Shown: positions 40,210-49,262, counted from the first letter of the stretch. The stretch: 64,000 bases of DNA from Peteryoungia algae (GCF_030369675.1 NZ_CP128477.1:1178001-1242000), one strand, 5' to 3'. The notes: generated by a model not told the origin, from the sequence alone. Program-made: numbers and translations.

Positions 40210-41036
40210 CCCATGCTCTGGAAATCATTCCGGCCCGCCCTGCGCCTCCAGCAAGGGTGATCCGCATCACTGTCGCCCGTGTTTTCGGCTATGCTGTTCT
40301 GACACTTTGGGCCGTGCTCGGATTATCCCTGGCCTGGTACCTCGTATCGAGCTGGGACCCCGAGAAGATCGCCCGCTACGGCTGGCGTTATATGGACGGC
40401 CTCGCCACCACCCTGATGCTGACCTTCGGCTCCATCACACTGGGCGCCGTCCTGTCCTTGCCGGTGGCCTTCGCGCGCATGGCGAAGAACAGACTGCTGA
40501 ACGCCATTTCCTATGCCTATGTCTACGTCTTCCGCAGCACGCCCATGCTGCTGCAGATCTTCATGATATACTATGGCCTCGGCTCGTTCCGCGCTGAGAT
40601 CGATGCCGTAGGCCTGTGGTGGTTCTTCCGTGAAGCCTGGTATTGCGCGCTCTTCGCCATGACGCTGAACACGGCGGCCTATCAGGCGGAGATCCTGCGT
40701 GGCGCAATCGAAAGCGTCCCGCGCGGACAGACGGAAGGCGCCAAATCGCTCGGCCTGCCGACGTCGATCACCTTCTGGAAGATCATCATGCCCCAGGCGC
40801 TGATCGTGGCACTGCGTCCCTATGGCAATGAAATCATCTTCATGATCAAGGGCTCGGCTGTCGTCGCCGTCGTCACGGTCCTCGATCTCATGGGCCAGAC
40901 GCGATACGCCTTCTCGCGTACCTTCGACTACCAGACCTATCTGTGGGCCGCGATCTTCTACCTCGCGATCGTCGAGGCGCTCCGTCACACCTGGGGGGCT
41001 ATAGAGGCGCGCCTCACCCGTCACTTGAAGCGATAG
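40206..41036 (+). CDS. Polar amino-acid ABC transporter permease (HisM-like)
   Basis: 276 aa. N-terminal membrane segment (VFGYAVLTLWAVLGLSLAWY), then the core beginning YMDGLATTLMLTFGSITLGA, FRSTPMLLQIFMIYYGLG and the EAA loop ESVPRGQTEGAKSLGLPTS. It forms the heterodimeric channel with the preceding permease; translation is coupled by a four-base overlap. The expected ATP-binding subunit gene does not follow: the next gene is usg, so an ATPase encoded elsewhere must energise the transporter. Confidence 0.93.
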   Translation: MTHALEIIPARPAPPARVIRITVARVFGYAVLTLWAVLGLSLAWYLVSSWDPEKIARYGWRYMDGLATTLMLTFGSITLGAVLSLPVAFARMAKNRLLNAISYAYVYVFRSTPMLLQIFMIYYGLGSFRAEIDAVGLWWFFREAWYCALFAMTLNTAAYQAEILRGAIESVPRGQTEGAKSLGLPTSITFWKIIMPQALIVALRPYGNEIIFMIKGSAVVAVVTVLDLMGQTRYAFSRTFDYQTYLWAAIFYLAIVEALRHTWGAIEARLTRHLKR

Positions 41037-41205
41037 TGGCTTTGCGGGCGGCATCTGCCTTGGTGTCGCTCGCCCCCGCTAAGAAATCATTTACCAAACG
41101 GTGTTTCCATCATGTCAGGGCCCGCGTTGGTCGCGCCCCCGGTCGGTCGCGGAAGCGTGACGCCGTCCGCACCGATCCCTTGCAACGGGAAACGGAGCAA
41201 TGGAC

Positions 41206-41472
41206 ATGAACAGCGAAATGGAACTGATGCTAAAGGGTTATGGGTTGACCACCGCCCAGATCCTCTACCGCCTGCCGGACCACCCGTCGCTGCTCCAGAC
41301 CTATATCTGGCAGCACTACGACCTTGCCCCGGACTTTCCAGAGATGCGTGGCTTTTTGCGCTTCTGGCAGGACAAGATCGAGGGCCCTCTCCACTCCGTC
41401 ACCTACGTGCACAAGAAGATGATCGCGGCCAGCGAATGGCGTTCGCTGAAGGGTGAGTTCATCCTGCACTGA
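41206..41472 (+). CDS. usg: Usg family protein
   Basis: 88 aa, recognised as the alphaproteobacterial Usg family (GYGLTTAQILYRLPDHPSLLQ, IWQHYDLAPDFPEMRGFLRFW, KIEGPLHSVTYVHKK). Small soluble protein of unknown function, named for its position upstream of other genes in Caulobacter. The ATG at 41206 has GGAG eight bases upstream; the ATG at 41200 is too close to that SD. The 169-bp gap before it contains no other gene that I can support. Confidence 0.88.
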   Translation: MNSEMELMLKGYGLTTAQILYRLPDHPSLLQTYIWQHYDLAPDFPEMRGFLRFWQDKIEGPLHSVTYVHKKMIAASEWRSLKGEFILH

Positions 41473-41486
41473 GGGCAGATCTCCAA

Positions 41487-42224
41487 TCAGACATGCACCT
41501 CGCCATGGGCAAACTCGCCATCGTCGGGGTTTCGGTGCACGATGGCAAAGAGCAGCGACCCGTAAAAAGCGGCGACCAGCGCCAGCACGATGCCGCCATG
41601 CAACGGTCCCAGATGCGCATTCACGACAACCTGCCAGACGTCGCCGACGAACTCGGCCGGCAGTTCACCCTGCTGCAACTTGGGGCTGGAGATCTTCAGC
41701 GCCCAGGCGAGAAGCAGGATCAGGTACATCCAGATATAATTTCGCCGGATACGCCGCCGGAGCGCATCTCCATACTCGATCAGGAAGACAGGCTTCCGCA
41801 GGCTCGCCGCGATCGCCTCGGCCCAATCGGCCTTGAGCTCCGCCTGTGGGTAGAGCGCCTGGGCAAAGTAGTGCCGCTCCAACTGCCGGACGCGGGCCCG
41901 GTAGACATCGAAAAAGCGATAGCGCCGCGCCTCGATCAGCAGAAAGACCGAAATCAACAGCATGGCGAACAGCACCACGCCATGATGCGAGGCGGGGGTG
42001 GAAAGGGACACCGACAAGAGACCGGCGACAACCGTCATCGCCCAGTTCGATGTCCGGTCGATCCGGTCGCGCCAGCTGGTCATGCGACCGATTTCGCCCC
42101 GATAATAATGGATGATCATGTTGGCCTTTTCGGCCGAACTGGCGGGCAAGGCCGGCGCCTGACGTGCGGGCTCGGCGCTTTCCAACGGCAGGATGCCTGC
42201 TTTATCGTCTGTCGTCTGTTCCAT
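41487..42224 (-). CDS. DUF2270 integral membrane protein
   Basis: 245 aa. Cytoplasmic N-terminal region with NMIIHYYRGEIGRMTSWRDRID, the start of the DUF2270 domain, then two close membrane segments (WAMTVVAGLLSVSLS and GVVLFAMLLISVFLLIEA), a middle amphipathic region and two C-terminal segments (YIWMYLILLLAWALKI, GIVLALVAAFYGSLLFAIV). Function unknown. ATG at 42224 with GGGAG upstream; the frame is open to 42293 without an SD. It ends 14 bp from the convergent usg gene. Confidence 0.85.
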   Translation of the reverse strand: MEQTTDDKAGILPLESAEPARQAPALPASSAEKANMIIHYYRGEIGRMTSWRDRIDRTSNWAMTVVAGLLSVSLSTPASHHGVVLFAMLLISVFLLIEARRYRFFDVYRARVRQLERHYFAQALYPQAELKADWAEAIAASLRKPVFLIEYGDALRRRIRRNYIWMYLILLLAWALKISSPKLQQGELPAEFVGDVWQVVVNAHLGPLHGGIVLALVAAFYGSLLFAIVHRNPDDGEFAHGEVHV

Positions 42225-42351
42225 GCGTGGCTCCCTGCCCTGAAAACACTGGAAGACCCTGCACGGTTCCGTTTTCATTGCCAAGCCCGTCACGACGGGC
42301 TAGACGAGCCGCAAAGGCTGGCAGGAACAGCCACGCAAACAGGAGCCTGAC

Positions 42352-43170
42352 ATGGCCAAGATCGACGAAGAAGCCCTGGCGGAAGCCTATAACCGCGCCC
42401 TGGCACTCGAAAAAGCCGGCGATATCGAGGCGGCCGTAAACGCCTATCAGGAAGTGCTGGCCATCGATCCCGACGACCACGGTGGCGCCTCGGTCCGGAT
42501 CGCAGCACTTGGCCGCGGTGAAGCCCCGCCCAAGGCACCTGACGCCTATGTCGAAACACTCTTCGACCAGCATGCGGAAGCGTTCGAGGACATTCTCGTC
42601 GAGCAGTTGGGCTATACGGTGCCGATGATGGTGCGCCAGCGGCTTCAGGCCCTCAACCTGGGCCCCTTCAAGCGCCTGCTCGACCTCGGTTGCGGGACCG
42701 GCCTGACCGGCGGCACCCTGCGCGACATGGTCGACGACATGACCGGTATCGACATCTCCGAGAAGATGGTCGAAATCGCCCATGAGAAGGATCTCTACGA
42801 GACGCTCTACGTCGCAGAACTCGAGGACTTCCTCGAAGACAACGACGACGAGACCTTCGACCTCGTGACCGCCACCGACGTCCTCCCCTATCTTGGCGCT
42901 CTCGAGCCGCTGTTCTTCGGCACAGCCGAGAACATGGCAGACGGCGGCATCTTCGTCTTCTCCTCCGAGACGAGGCCCGCGGACGTGATGGCCGGCCGTC
43001 CCTTCATGGTCGGACCGCACCAGCGCTTCGTTCATGCCGAGGCCTATGTGCGCGAACGCCTGACCGCGACCGGCTTCGAAATCGTCGAAATCACCGACAT
43101 CAATGTTCGCATGCAGGACGGAGAACCATCGCCGGGGCATCTCGTCGTGGCGAAAAAGACAGCGGGTTAA
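42352..43170 (+). CDS. TPR-containing class I SAM-dependent methyltransferase
   Basis: 272 aa. Residues ~8-45 form one TPR-like helix pair (LAEAYNRALALEKAGDIEAA, VNAYQEVLAIDPDDH). Then comes a Rossmann methyltransferase with motif I LLDLGCGTGLTGGTL, motif II TGIDISEKMVEIA and motif IV FDLVTATDVLPYLGAL. C-terminal LTATGFEIVEITDINVRMQDGEP closes the fold. The DAYVETLFDQHAEAFEDIL stretch between the domains is typical of this predicted methyltransferase group. Substrate unknown. Confidence 0.88.
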   Translation: MAKIDEEALAEAYNRALALEKAGDIEAAVNAYQEVLAIDPDDHGGASVRIAALGRGEAPPKAPDAYVETLFDQHAEAFEDILVEQLGYTVPMMVRQRLQALNLGPFKRLLDLGCGTGLTGGTLRDMVDDMTGIDISEKMVEIAHEKDLYETLYVAELEDFLEDNDDETFDLVTATDVLPYLGALEPLFFGTAENMADGGIFVFSSETRPADVMAGRPFMVGPHQRFVHAEAYVRERLTATGFEIVEITDINVRMQDGEPSPGHLVVAKKTAG

Positions 43171-43171
43171 A

Positions 43172-43197
43172 TCCAAGGTTGAATTTTCAACCCTGGA
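43172..43197 (+). repeat. Inverted repeat after the methyltransferase gene
   Basis: TCCA-A-GGTTGA, four bases, TCAACC-C-TGGA: an 11-position dyad with one mismatch, just after the stop. No T-run; weak terminator or operator of the next gene. Confidence 0.4.
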
Positions 43198-43262
43198 CTG
43201 CATTCGATTAGTAGCAGCCCACCCACAAGAGAATAGGCTTTCCCCAACAACAGGGGGAAGCC

Positions 43263-44828
43263 ATGCAGACAGAAGTTGCCGCCCAAGCTGCCACCGACCC
43301 GTCCCTGGCATGGACGGTCGTGGTCGCATTTGCCATATCCCTCATCACCGTATTCGCCCTGATCTTCGGGCGCTACGAAATCAGGCTGCGACGCCTGCGG
43401 CTCATTCGCGACTATGTGAAGACCTTTCCTGTCATCGATCTGGGGGAAGAAGGCACCAGCCCATCATTCGAGTTCGTTCGCAGCAAATATGCAGCCGACG
43501 TGAGGAGCAAGGGCGAGAGAAGAACGGATGAGGGGATCGAGGAACCGCGCTCGGCCGAGGGTATCATCAGGGAAATCAACGATACGATTTCAAGAACGCG
43601 CTTCTTTCTGAACCGTGGCGACCTGCGGCTTTTGGTGGCGGCCCTGCCCTATATGCTCGTGATCACACCGGGTTTCATCCTCGCCTTCTCCGGATTCGGC
43701 TGCTTTGAAACCGCGGCAACCTGCCTGGACGGTACGACCTTCAATCTGCTCACGGTCGGCGGCATGAAGTTTTCCGAGCAGACAACCTCCGCCGAGTTGA
43801 GGCAACTCGCGGAGAACGTCCTGACGGTTGCCGCGATCACGTTCATTGGCGCTTATCTCTCGTCCTTGCGGTATCTCGTCCAGGCGCTCGCGGTCTTCGA
43901 CCTAAACGGCTACACGATGATCCGGCAGGCAGCGATGACCGTGATCTCCGTGCTGGCTTCGGCGACGCTCTACCGCGCATTGCCGGATTTAAGTGCCCTG
44001 CAGGCGGTGGTGAGCATCGAAAGGACGACGCCCATCGGGGAGCTGCCGGCTCTCTGGATCCTTCTCGGCCTCGCCTTCGGCCTGCTCCCGGGCAGCGTCC
44101 TCCAGTTCATCTTGGTGAAGATCGGGACCCAGATCAACTGGATCAAGCAGTCGGACAACCGCTTCATCGACTGGACGAGGGTCGTCCCACTGGACGCCAT
44201 CGACGGCATAGATTTCTTCACGCGCTTTCGCCTTGAGGAATGCGGGATCTCCGACGTCCAGTCGCTCGCCACTTACAATCCGATCATGCTGCATATCGAG
44301 ACGCCCTATGGGATCTACCAGACCGTCGACTGGATCGCGCAGGCGCAATTGTGCTGCGTCGTCGGTCTCGACAGGTTCCTGTTGCTGCGACAGTTCAACG
44401 TGCGCACGATCTTCGACCTCGAACGAGCCTTGAAGCAGAACCGCAAGGACGACACTGAGGCGGATCAAAAGGCCATCGATGCCTTTGATCGCATCTATGC
44501 GTCGGTCCTTTTTGCACCGACTGGTCCGATGAAACATGTCCAGGAGAAGAGTACCGCAAAGTTTCTGATCCCGGGCACAGACGGACAGATCAAGGAAGTC
44601 GATGCCAAGGACTTCAGCATCTGGGCGCTCACGACCATCAGTGAAACCAAGGAAATGTCATCACGCGCGATCGAGCACCTGATGGACTGGATCGGCGACG
44701 ATCTTCATGTCCGCCGCTTGAGACGCCTGTGGAACGAGATTTCGAGTCGTCTCGGACAGCAGAGCGTCGAACTGACGCCGGACCACAAGATCGGCGCCAA
44801 ACCGGACACCCCGGCTCCGGCTGAATGA
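43263..44828 (+). CDS. Uncharacterised multi-pass membrane protein with HhH-like cytosolic domain
   Basis: 521 aa; I do not recognise a named family. TM1 near residues 17-37 (TVVVAFAISLITVFALIFG). A charged cytosolic stretch with RRLRLIRDYVKTFPVI follows, then a cluster of about four segments between ~120 and 285 (LLVAALPYMLVITPGFILAF, VLTVAAITFIGAYLSSLRYL, WILLGLAFGLLPGSVLQFIL). The C-terminal ~220 residues are soluble and include two helix-hairpin-helix-like units (RLEECGISDVQSLATYNP and QLCCVVGLDRFLLLRQFNVR). Such units are unusual on membrane proteins. An SD-like GGGGGAAGCC precedes the ATG. Neighbours give no functional hint. Confidence 0.75.
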   Translation: MQTEVAAQAATDPSLAWTVVVAFAISLITVFALIFGRYEIRLRRLRLIRDYVKTFPVIDLGEEGTSPSFEFVRSKYAADVRSKGERRTDEGIEEPRSAEGIIREINDTISRTRFFLNRGDLRLLVAALPYMLVITPGFILAFSGFGCFETAATCLDGTTFNLLTVGGMKFSEQTTSAELRQLAENVLTVAAITFIGAYLSSLRYLVQALAVFDLNGYTMIRQAAMTVISVLASATLYRALPDLSALQAVVSIERTTPIGELPALWILLGLAFGLLPGSVLQFILVKIGTQINWIKQSDNRFIDWTRVVPLDAIDGIDFFTRFRLEECGISDVQSLATYNPIMLHIETPYGIYQTVDWIAQAQLCCVVGLDRFLLLRQFNVRTIFDLERALKQNRKDDTEADQKAIDAFDRIYASVLFAPTGPMKHVQEKSTAKFLIPGTDGQIKEVDAKDFSIWALTTISETKEMSSRAIEHLMDWIGDDLHVRRLRRLWNEISSRLGQQSVELTPDHKIGAKPDTPAPAE

Positions 44829-44900
44829 CCGTCGGGAGACCTTTCGTCCTCTGCTGCCATCGATTATGCATGTCGCATCGCGAATGGCAGGAGAGACGAA

Positions 44901-45770
44901 ATGGCAAAGGTCGCATTCATCGGTTTGGGCGTGATGGGTTTTCCCATGGCAGGCCACCTGAAAGTCAAGGGTGGTCACGAGGTGAAGGTCTACAACCGCA
45001 CCACGACCAAGGCCGAAGCCTGGGTCGAAAAATTCGGCGGCAGCCTGGGACACACACCGGCGGAAGCGGCCGCCGATGCGGATTTCGTCTTCACCTGCGT
45101 CGGCAATGACGACGACCTGCGTTCGGTGACAACGGGCGAAAACGGGGTGATCGCGGCGATGAAGCCGGGTGCGATCCTGATCGACAACACGACGGCCTCC
45201 GCCGAAGTTGCACGGGAACTGGCAGACGCGACGGCAGCCAAGGGCTGCGGCTTCATCGACGCCCCGGTTTCCGGGGGGCAGGCCGGCGCCGAAAACGGGG
45301 TCCTCACCGTCATGTGCGGCGGCGAGCCGGAGACCTTCGAGACGGCACGGCCGGTGATCGACGCCTATGCCCGCATGATCGGTCTGATGGGCCCGGCCGG
45401 CGCCGGTCAATTGACCAAGATGGTCAACCAGATCTGCATCGCTGGGCTCGTCCAGGGGCTCGCCGAAGGCGTTCACTTCGGAAAGAAGGCCGGCCTCGAC
45501 ATCGAAAAGGTGATCGAGGTCATCTCCAAGGGTGCTGCCGGATCCTGGCAAATGGAAAATCGACACAAGACCATGAACCAGAGCAAATACGACTTCGGCT
45601 TCGCCGTCGACTGGATGCGCAAGGATCTCGATATCGTCCTGACCGAGGCACGCTGCAATGGCGCCAACCTTCCGGTAACGGCACTTGTCGATCAGTTTTA
45701 CGGGGAAGTGCAAAAGCTCGGCGGCAATCGCTGGGACACGTCATCCCTGCTGGCAAGGCTGGAAAAGTAA
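44901..45770 (+). CDS. Beta-hydroxyacid dehydrogenase (3-hydroxyisobutyrate dehydrogenase-like)
   Basis: 289 aa. N-terminal NAD(P)-binding FIGLGVMGFPMAGHL, the substrate-binding DAPVSGGQAGAENGVLTVMCGG and catalytic Lys in GQLTKMVNQ define the family. NRTTTK after beta-2 suggests NADP preference. Members oxidise 3-hydroxyisobutyrate or reduce tartronate or succinic semialdehyde; which one cannot be read here. GGAGAGACGA precedes the ATG. An Lrp regulator is convergent, which may be chance. Confidence 0.9.
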   Translation: MAKVAFIGLGVMGFPMAGHLKVKGGHEVKVYNRTTTKAEAWVEKFGGSLGHTPAEAAADADFVFTCVGNDDDLRSVTTGENGVIAAMKPGAILIDNTTASAEVARELADATAAKGCGFIDAPVSGGQAGAENGVLTVMCGGEPETFETARPVIDAYARMIGLMGPAGAGQLTKMVNQICIAGLVQGLAEGVHFGKKAGLDIEKVIEVISKGAAGSWQMENRHKTMNQSKYDFGFAVDWMRKDLDIVLTEARCNGANLPVTALVDQFYGEVQKLGGNRWDTSSLLARLEK

Positions 45771-45775
45771 AGGTC

Positions 45776-45799
45776 TAAAAGGGGCGCTAAGGCGCCCCT
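45776..45799 (-). terminator. Terminator of the Lrp-family gene
   Basis: AGGGGCGC (45780-45787), TAAG loop, GCGCCCCT (45792-45799). The minus strand continues TTTTAGACC. The stem begins at the last base of the lrp-type stop codon, so the terminator abuts the gene. It may also stop the convergent dehydrogenase transcript. Confidence 0.85.
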
Positions 45800-46287
45800 C
45801 AGTCTTCCTGGGACTTCTGATTGTCGATCATCATATAGTCGAGCGGAAGCTCGGTCGTGTATTTGATCTGCTCCATGGCGAAGACAGACGACACGTCGCG
45901 GATCTCGATCTTGGCGATCATGCGCTTGTAAAAAGCGTCGTAGGCCGCGATGTCTGGCACCACGACGCGCAGCAAGTAGTCGACATCCCCGCTCATGCGA
46001 TAGAATTCGACCACTTCCGGAAATTCCGAGACCACCTCGGAAAAGCGCTTCAACCATTCGATCGAGTGGCTGGAGGTGCGGATCGAGACGAAGACGGTGA
46101 CCTTGGTATTGACCTTGGCCGGATCGAGCAGCGCCACGCGACGGCGAATGACACCGTCTTCTTCCATTTTCTGGATACGCCGCCAGCAGGGCGTCGTGGA
46201 CAAGCCGACCTTCTTGGCGAGATCGGCAACAGCGAGCGTGGTGTCTTCCTGGAGAATGCGAAGAATTTTACGATCGAGGCGGTCCAT
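45799..46287 (-). CDS. Lrp/AsnC-family transcriptional regulator
   Basis: 162 aa. N-terminal HTH (LDRKILRILQEDTTLAVADL, KKVGLSTTPCWRRIQKMEED, GVI) followed by the RAM/AsnC ligand domain (VTVFVSIRTSSHS, MSGDVDYLLRVVVPDIAAYD). Typical length. Probably a local or amino-acid-responsive regulator. Its start is 66 bp after the UDG-family gene on the same strand, giving room for its own promoter. Confidence 0.93.
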   Translation of the reverse strand: MDRLDRKILRILQEDTTLAVADLAKKVGLSTTPCWRRIQKMEEDGVIRRRVALLDPAKVNTKVTVFVSIRTSSHSIEWLKRFSEVVSEFPEVVEFYRMSGDVDYLLRVVVPDIAAYDAFYKRMIAKIEIRDVSSVFAMEQIKYTTELPLDYMMIDNQKSQED

Positions 46288-46353
46288 GGGGCATCCTGAT
46301 AAGACTGAATTTTCCTGATATAGCCGATCTGCTAAGATTTATGGAAAATCATT

Positions 46354-47028
46354 TCAACCTATCAACAAGCAAACTTCGCGCTGCAGGACCGGCAGGACCT
46401 CCTCCTCGAACCAGGGATGACGCTTCAGCCAGCCCGTATTGCGCCAACTCGGATGCGGCAAAGGCAACACACGCGGCCCCTCCCGATTGGCCAGCAGGAA
46501 TTCCCGCCATTGGCTTACGGTCTCCGTCATCGTCTTGCGCCGACGGGGCCCGAGATGCCAGGCCTGCGCATACTGGCCAATCGCGAGGATCAACTCGACC
46601 TGCGGCATCGCCTCCATCACCGTCTGTCGCCAGTGCGGCGCGCACTCCCGGCGTGGCGGAAGGTCATGTCCGTCTTCATTGTAGCCGGGAAAGCAGAATC
46701 CCATCGGCGCGATCGCAAATAGACTGCGATCGTAGAAGGTCTCGCGATCCACGCCCAACCATTGCCGCAAGCGGTCCCCGGACGCGTCGTTGAAGGGAAT
46801 GCCTGTCTCATGGACCCGCAGGCCGGGCGCCTGGCCCGCGATCAGCACGCGTGCGGTCGCCGAGAGATAGGCGACAGGTCGAGGCTCATGCGGCATGCGG
46901 CGCTCCGGTCCGCCCGCTGGGCAGTCGCGACAGATCCGGCAGCGCGCGATCGCCAACGACAGTTCATCGATCGGCGGCGGGGCAGTATTGGACGGCATTG
47001 CCGGAGGCCTCTGGGCGTCAAGTGGCAT
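46354..47028 (-). CDS. Uracil-DNA glycosylase superfamily protein
   Basis: 224 aa. An N-terminal CRICRDC cluster resembles the iron-sulfur ligands of family 4/5 UDGs. Glycosylase motifs follow: VLIAGQAPGLRVHETGIPFND (water-activating loop region), FCFPGY (uracil-binding Phe) and LPHPSWRNTGWLKRHPWF (His loop). It may excise uracil or may be a diverged member, since motif 1 reads GQAPG with no obvious catalytic Asp or Asn directly after it. It starts 6 bp after the thermonuclease gene, so the two form an operon. Confidence 0.82.
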   Translation of the reverse strand: MPLDAQRPPAMPSNTAPPPIDELSLAIARCRICRDCPAGGPERRMPHEPRPVAYLSATARVLIAGQAPGLRVHETGIPFNDASGDRLRQWLGVDRETFYDRSLFAIAPMGFCFPGYNEDGHDLPPRRECAPHWRQTVMEAMPQVELILAIGQYAQAWHLGPRRRKTMTETVSQWREFLLANREGPRVLPLPHPSWRNTGWLKRHPWFEEEVLPVLQREVCLLIG

Positions 47029-47034
47029 TCTCTG

Positions 47035-47619
47035 TCATTCCCCCAACCAGGTCAGAATCCAATGCGGAACTAACGTCCAGACCCAGGCCGTCTGTTCCAC
47101 CTCTTCGAGCTTTCGCATTCGTCGCCAATCCGAAGGACGCTCGAAGCCACCGTTCCAGATGCCGCGGCCCTCCCGCCGTGCCAGTCCCTCCTCCGCAAGA
47201 TAGCGCCCATCTGCCAATGCCGCGCCGGATGCGACCAGCAGCCGCCCGAGATCGTCGGAACCGCGCCGACAGACGACAAGCAACCGGCGATAGCGGTCGT
47301 GATCCGTCCCGCTGCATTCCCATGCACCGGCGCCGACCAGATCCGCCAGAATTTGTCGGGCATCCGCTCCGCAAGAATAGGGCTCACCGTCCGGCCGTGT
47401 GCAGGTCTGATCGAGCTCTGGCGCATCCACCCCTTCGAGCCTGAGCCGTTCTCCCCCTGAAACCAGCGTATCGCCATCAATCGCCAGAAAGGAGCCCTCG
47501 AACCGCTGAGCCTGCTCGCTCTCCAGCTTAGCGATGATCAGGAGCGAGAGCGCGAGTATGGCGATTGCAACCACCCAATCGCGCATATGGCGAAGAATTT
47601 TGGTCACATTCCGACCCAT
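47035..47619 (-). CDS. Membrane-anchored thermonuclease (SNase-like) protein
   Basis: 194 aa. One N-terminal hydrophobic segment (WVVAIAILALSLLIIAKL, ~residues 15-32) acts as signal anchor. The SNase-like OB-fold follows: IDGDTLVSGGERLRLEGVDAPELDQTC (metal Asp and Arg) and DRYRRLLVVC (catalytic Arg). The C-terminal WNGGFERPSDWRRM pattern is common in alphaproteobacterial members. Expected outside the cytoplasm. The ATG at 47619 lacks a strong SD; one at 47586 is an alternative. Probably cotranscribed with the UDG-family gene. Confidence 0.85.
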   Translation of the reverse strand: MGRNVTKILRHMRDWVVAIAILALSLLIIAKLESEQAQRFEGSFLAIDGDTLVSGGERLRLEGVDAPELDQTCTRPDGEPYSCGADARQILADLVGAGAWECSGTDHDRYRRLLVVCRRGSDDLGRLLVASGAALADGRYLAEEGLARREGRGIWNGGFERPSDWRRMRKLEEVEQTAWVWTLVPHWILTWLGE

Positions 47620-47726
47620 TTCAAAAACGAATCCTTTTCACACATGGCAAACAAATCCTTCCGAGACAGGATCTTCTTAAGAATTCGCCGCTAGGGTTTA
47701 CCCGAGGCGTGGAAGACTGCAACGCA

Positions 47727-49262
47727 ATGAGTAACGGCGTAGACACATCAGCGGACAAGAACGTTCTGGACCTGACGCGGAACACCCGCAACAGGGCAAC
47801 GACGCGTGCTGTCCGCGCCACCCGCGATCGCCTGCAATCTCCCCAGGGGTCCTCACCGGCATTCGACGTCGAGATGCTCGCCATGCATGTGGCGGCCTCA
47901 CTGCAGGGTGCCGCCGTCGTCCCCATCATCACGCTCCTGATCGCAGCATCCGGAGCCTACTTCACCGCACAGCCGCATTTCCTCGTCTGGGGCCTCTTCG
48001 CGCTGACCATGCATGCGATCGGCATTTTGCTGGTCAGGCGCGCCTCGAAACACGACATTACCGTCGAGAACCAGCACAATTGGCGCCGCATCCTGCTGCT
48101 TTCGCAGGTCGCCATGGGCATGTCCTGGGCCATCTTTGCCCTTCAGGACTGCGCCACGTGCAATCCGACTGCCTTCATCTTCTACAAGAGCGCGGTTCTG
48201 CTTCTGGCTCTCTCGATCACCGCCATGGCGAGCATGCTTCTCCGCCAGGCCGTGCTGTTCGGCTTCCTGCCGACGGTCGTGGCGCTCAGCTATGTCGCCG
48301 GCACGAGCCGCAACATGCTGGATCTTGGCCTGACGGCGGTCTTCACCACGGCACTCATCTTCTTCATCTACATCACAAGCCGCCTGCATCAGGCCAATCT
48401 GAAGCTCCTCTCCTACCAGACGGAGAAGGACGATCTGATCGCGGAACTGGAAGTCGCGAAATCTCTTTCGGATGAAGCACGCCGCCGCGCAGAAGAAGCC
48501 AACATGGCGAAATCGCGCTTCCTCGCATCGATGTCGCATGAGCTTCGCACGCCTCTCAACGCCATCCTGGGCTTTTCCGAGGTGATGGCGACCGAAGTGC
48601 TTGGACCGCTGAACAACCCGCTCTACAAGGAATATGCCGGCGACATTCACCGCTCTGGCAGTCACCTGCTCGAACTGATCAACGAGATCCTCGACCTTTC
48701 GCGCATCGAAGCCGGGAAATACGAGTTGAGCGAGGAAAGCGTTTCGCTGCTCGAACTGGCCGAAGACTGCATCGGCATGATCCAGCTGCGCGCGAAATCC
48801 AAGAACATCCGCATAGAGGAACAGTTCGAACGGGACCTGCCCTCGCTCTGGGCCGATGAGAAAGCCCTGCGCCAGGTCATCCTGAACCTCCTGTCGAACG
48901 CCGTGAAATTCACACCACAGGGCGGCGAAATACTGGTGAAGGCCGGCTGGACGGCAGGCGGCGGACAGTACGTCTCCATCCGCGACAACGGACCGGGCAT
49001 CCCGGAAAACGAAATTCCGGTCGTGCTCTCAGCCTTCGGTCAGGGCTCGATCGCGATCAAGAGCGCCGAACAGGGAACCGGCCTCGGCCTGCCGATCGTT
49101 CAGGCGATTCTCGCCAAACATGGCGGTGAATTCAAACTGAAGTCCCGGCTGCGTGAGGGCACGGAAGTCGTCGCAATCCTGCCGTCGAGCCGTGTCCTGG
49201 AAAGCCTGCCCGCGATCAGCGAAGTGAAGGCCGTCGAGCCGCGCCGCCGGCAGTTCGCCTGA
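47727..49262 (+). CDS. Sensor histidine kinase, PleC/DivJ (PdhS)-like
   Basis: 511 aa from the ATG at 47727; the frame is open to 47565. Residues ~55-220 contain about six membrane segments with almost no periplasmic domain. A short coiled coil leads to HisKA with phospho-His in FLASMSHELRTPLNAILGF, then NPLYKEYAGDIHRSGSHLLE, the extended box typical of PleC/DivJ/PdhS kinases that act on DivK. HATPase has N box LRQVILNLLSNAVKFTP, DNGPGIPENE and GTGLGLPI. A role in cell-cycle or polarity signalling is therefore likely (inference). It abuts dgkA tail to tail with no gap. Confidence 0.88.
   Translation: MSNGVDTSADKNVLDLTRNTRNRATTRAVRATRDRLQSPQGSSPAFDVEMLAMHVAASLQGAAVVPIITLLIAASGAYFTAQPHFLVWGLFALTMHAIGILLVRRASKHDITVENQHNWRRILLLSQVAMGMSWAIFALQDCATCNPTAFIFYKSAVLLLALSITAMASMLLRQAVLFGFLPTVVALSYVAGTSRNMLDLGLTAVFTTALIFFIYITSRLHQANLKLLSYQTEKDDLIAELEVAKSLSDEARRRAEEANMAKSRFLASMSHELRTPLNAILGFSEVMATEVLGPLNNPLYKEYAGDIHRSGSHLLELINEILDLSRIEAGKYELSEESVSLLELAEDCIGMIQLRAKSKNIRIEEQFERDLPSLWADEKALRQVILNLLSNAVKFTPQGGEILVKAGWTAGGGQYVSIRDNGPGIPENEIPVVLSAFGQGSIAIKSAEQGTGLGLPIVQAILAKHGGEFKLKSRLREGTEVVAILPSSRVLESLPAISEVKAVEPRRRQFA

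Noticed and set aside
41037..41199. Remnant of the missing ABC ATPase gene
   Set aside because: No Walker or signature motif in any frame of this gap.
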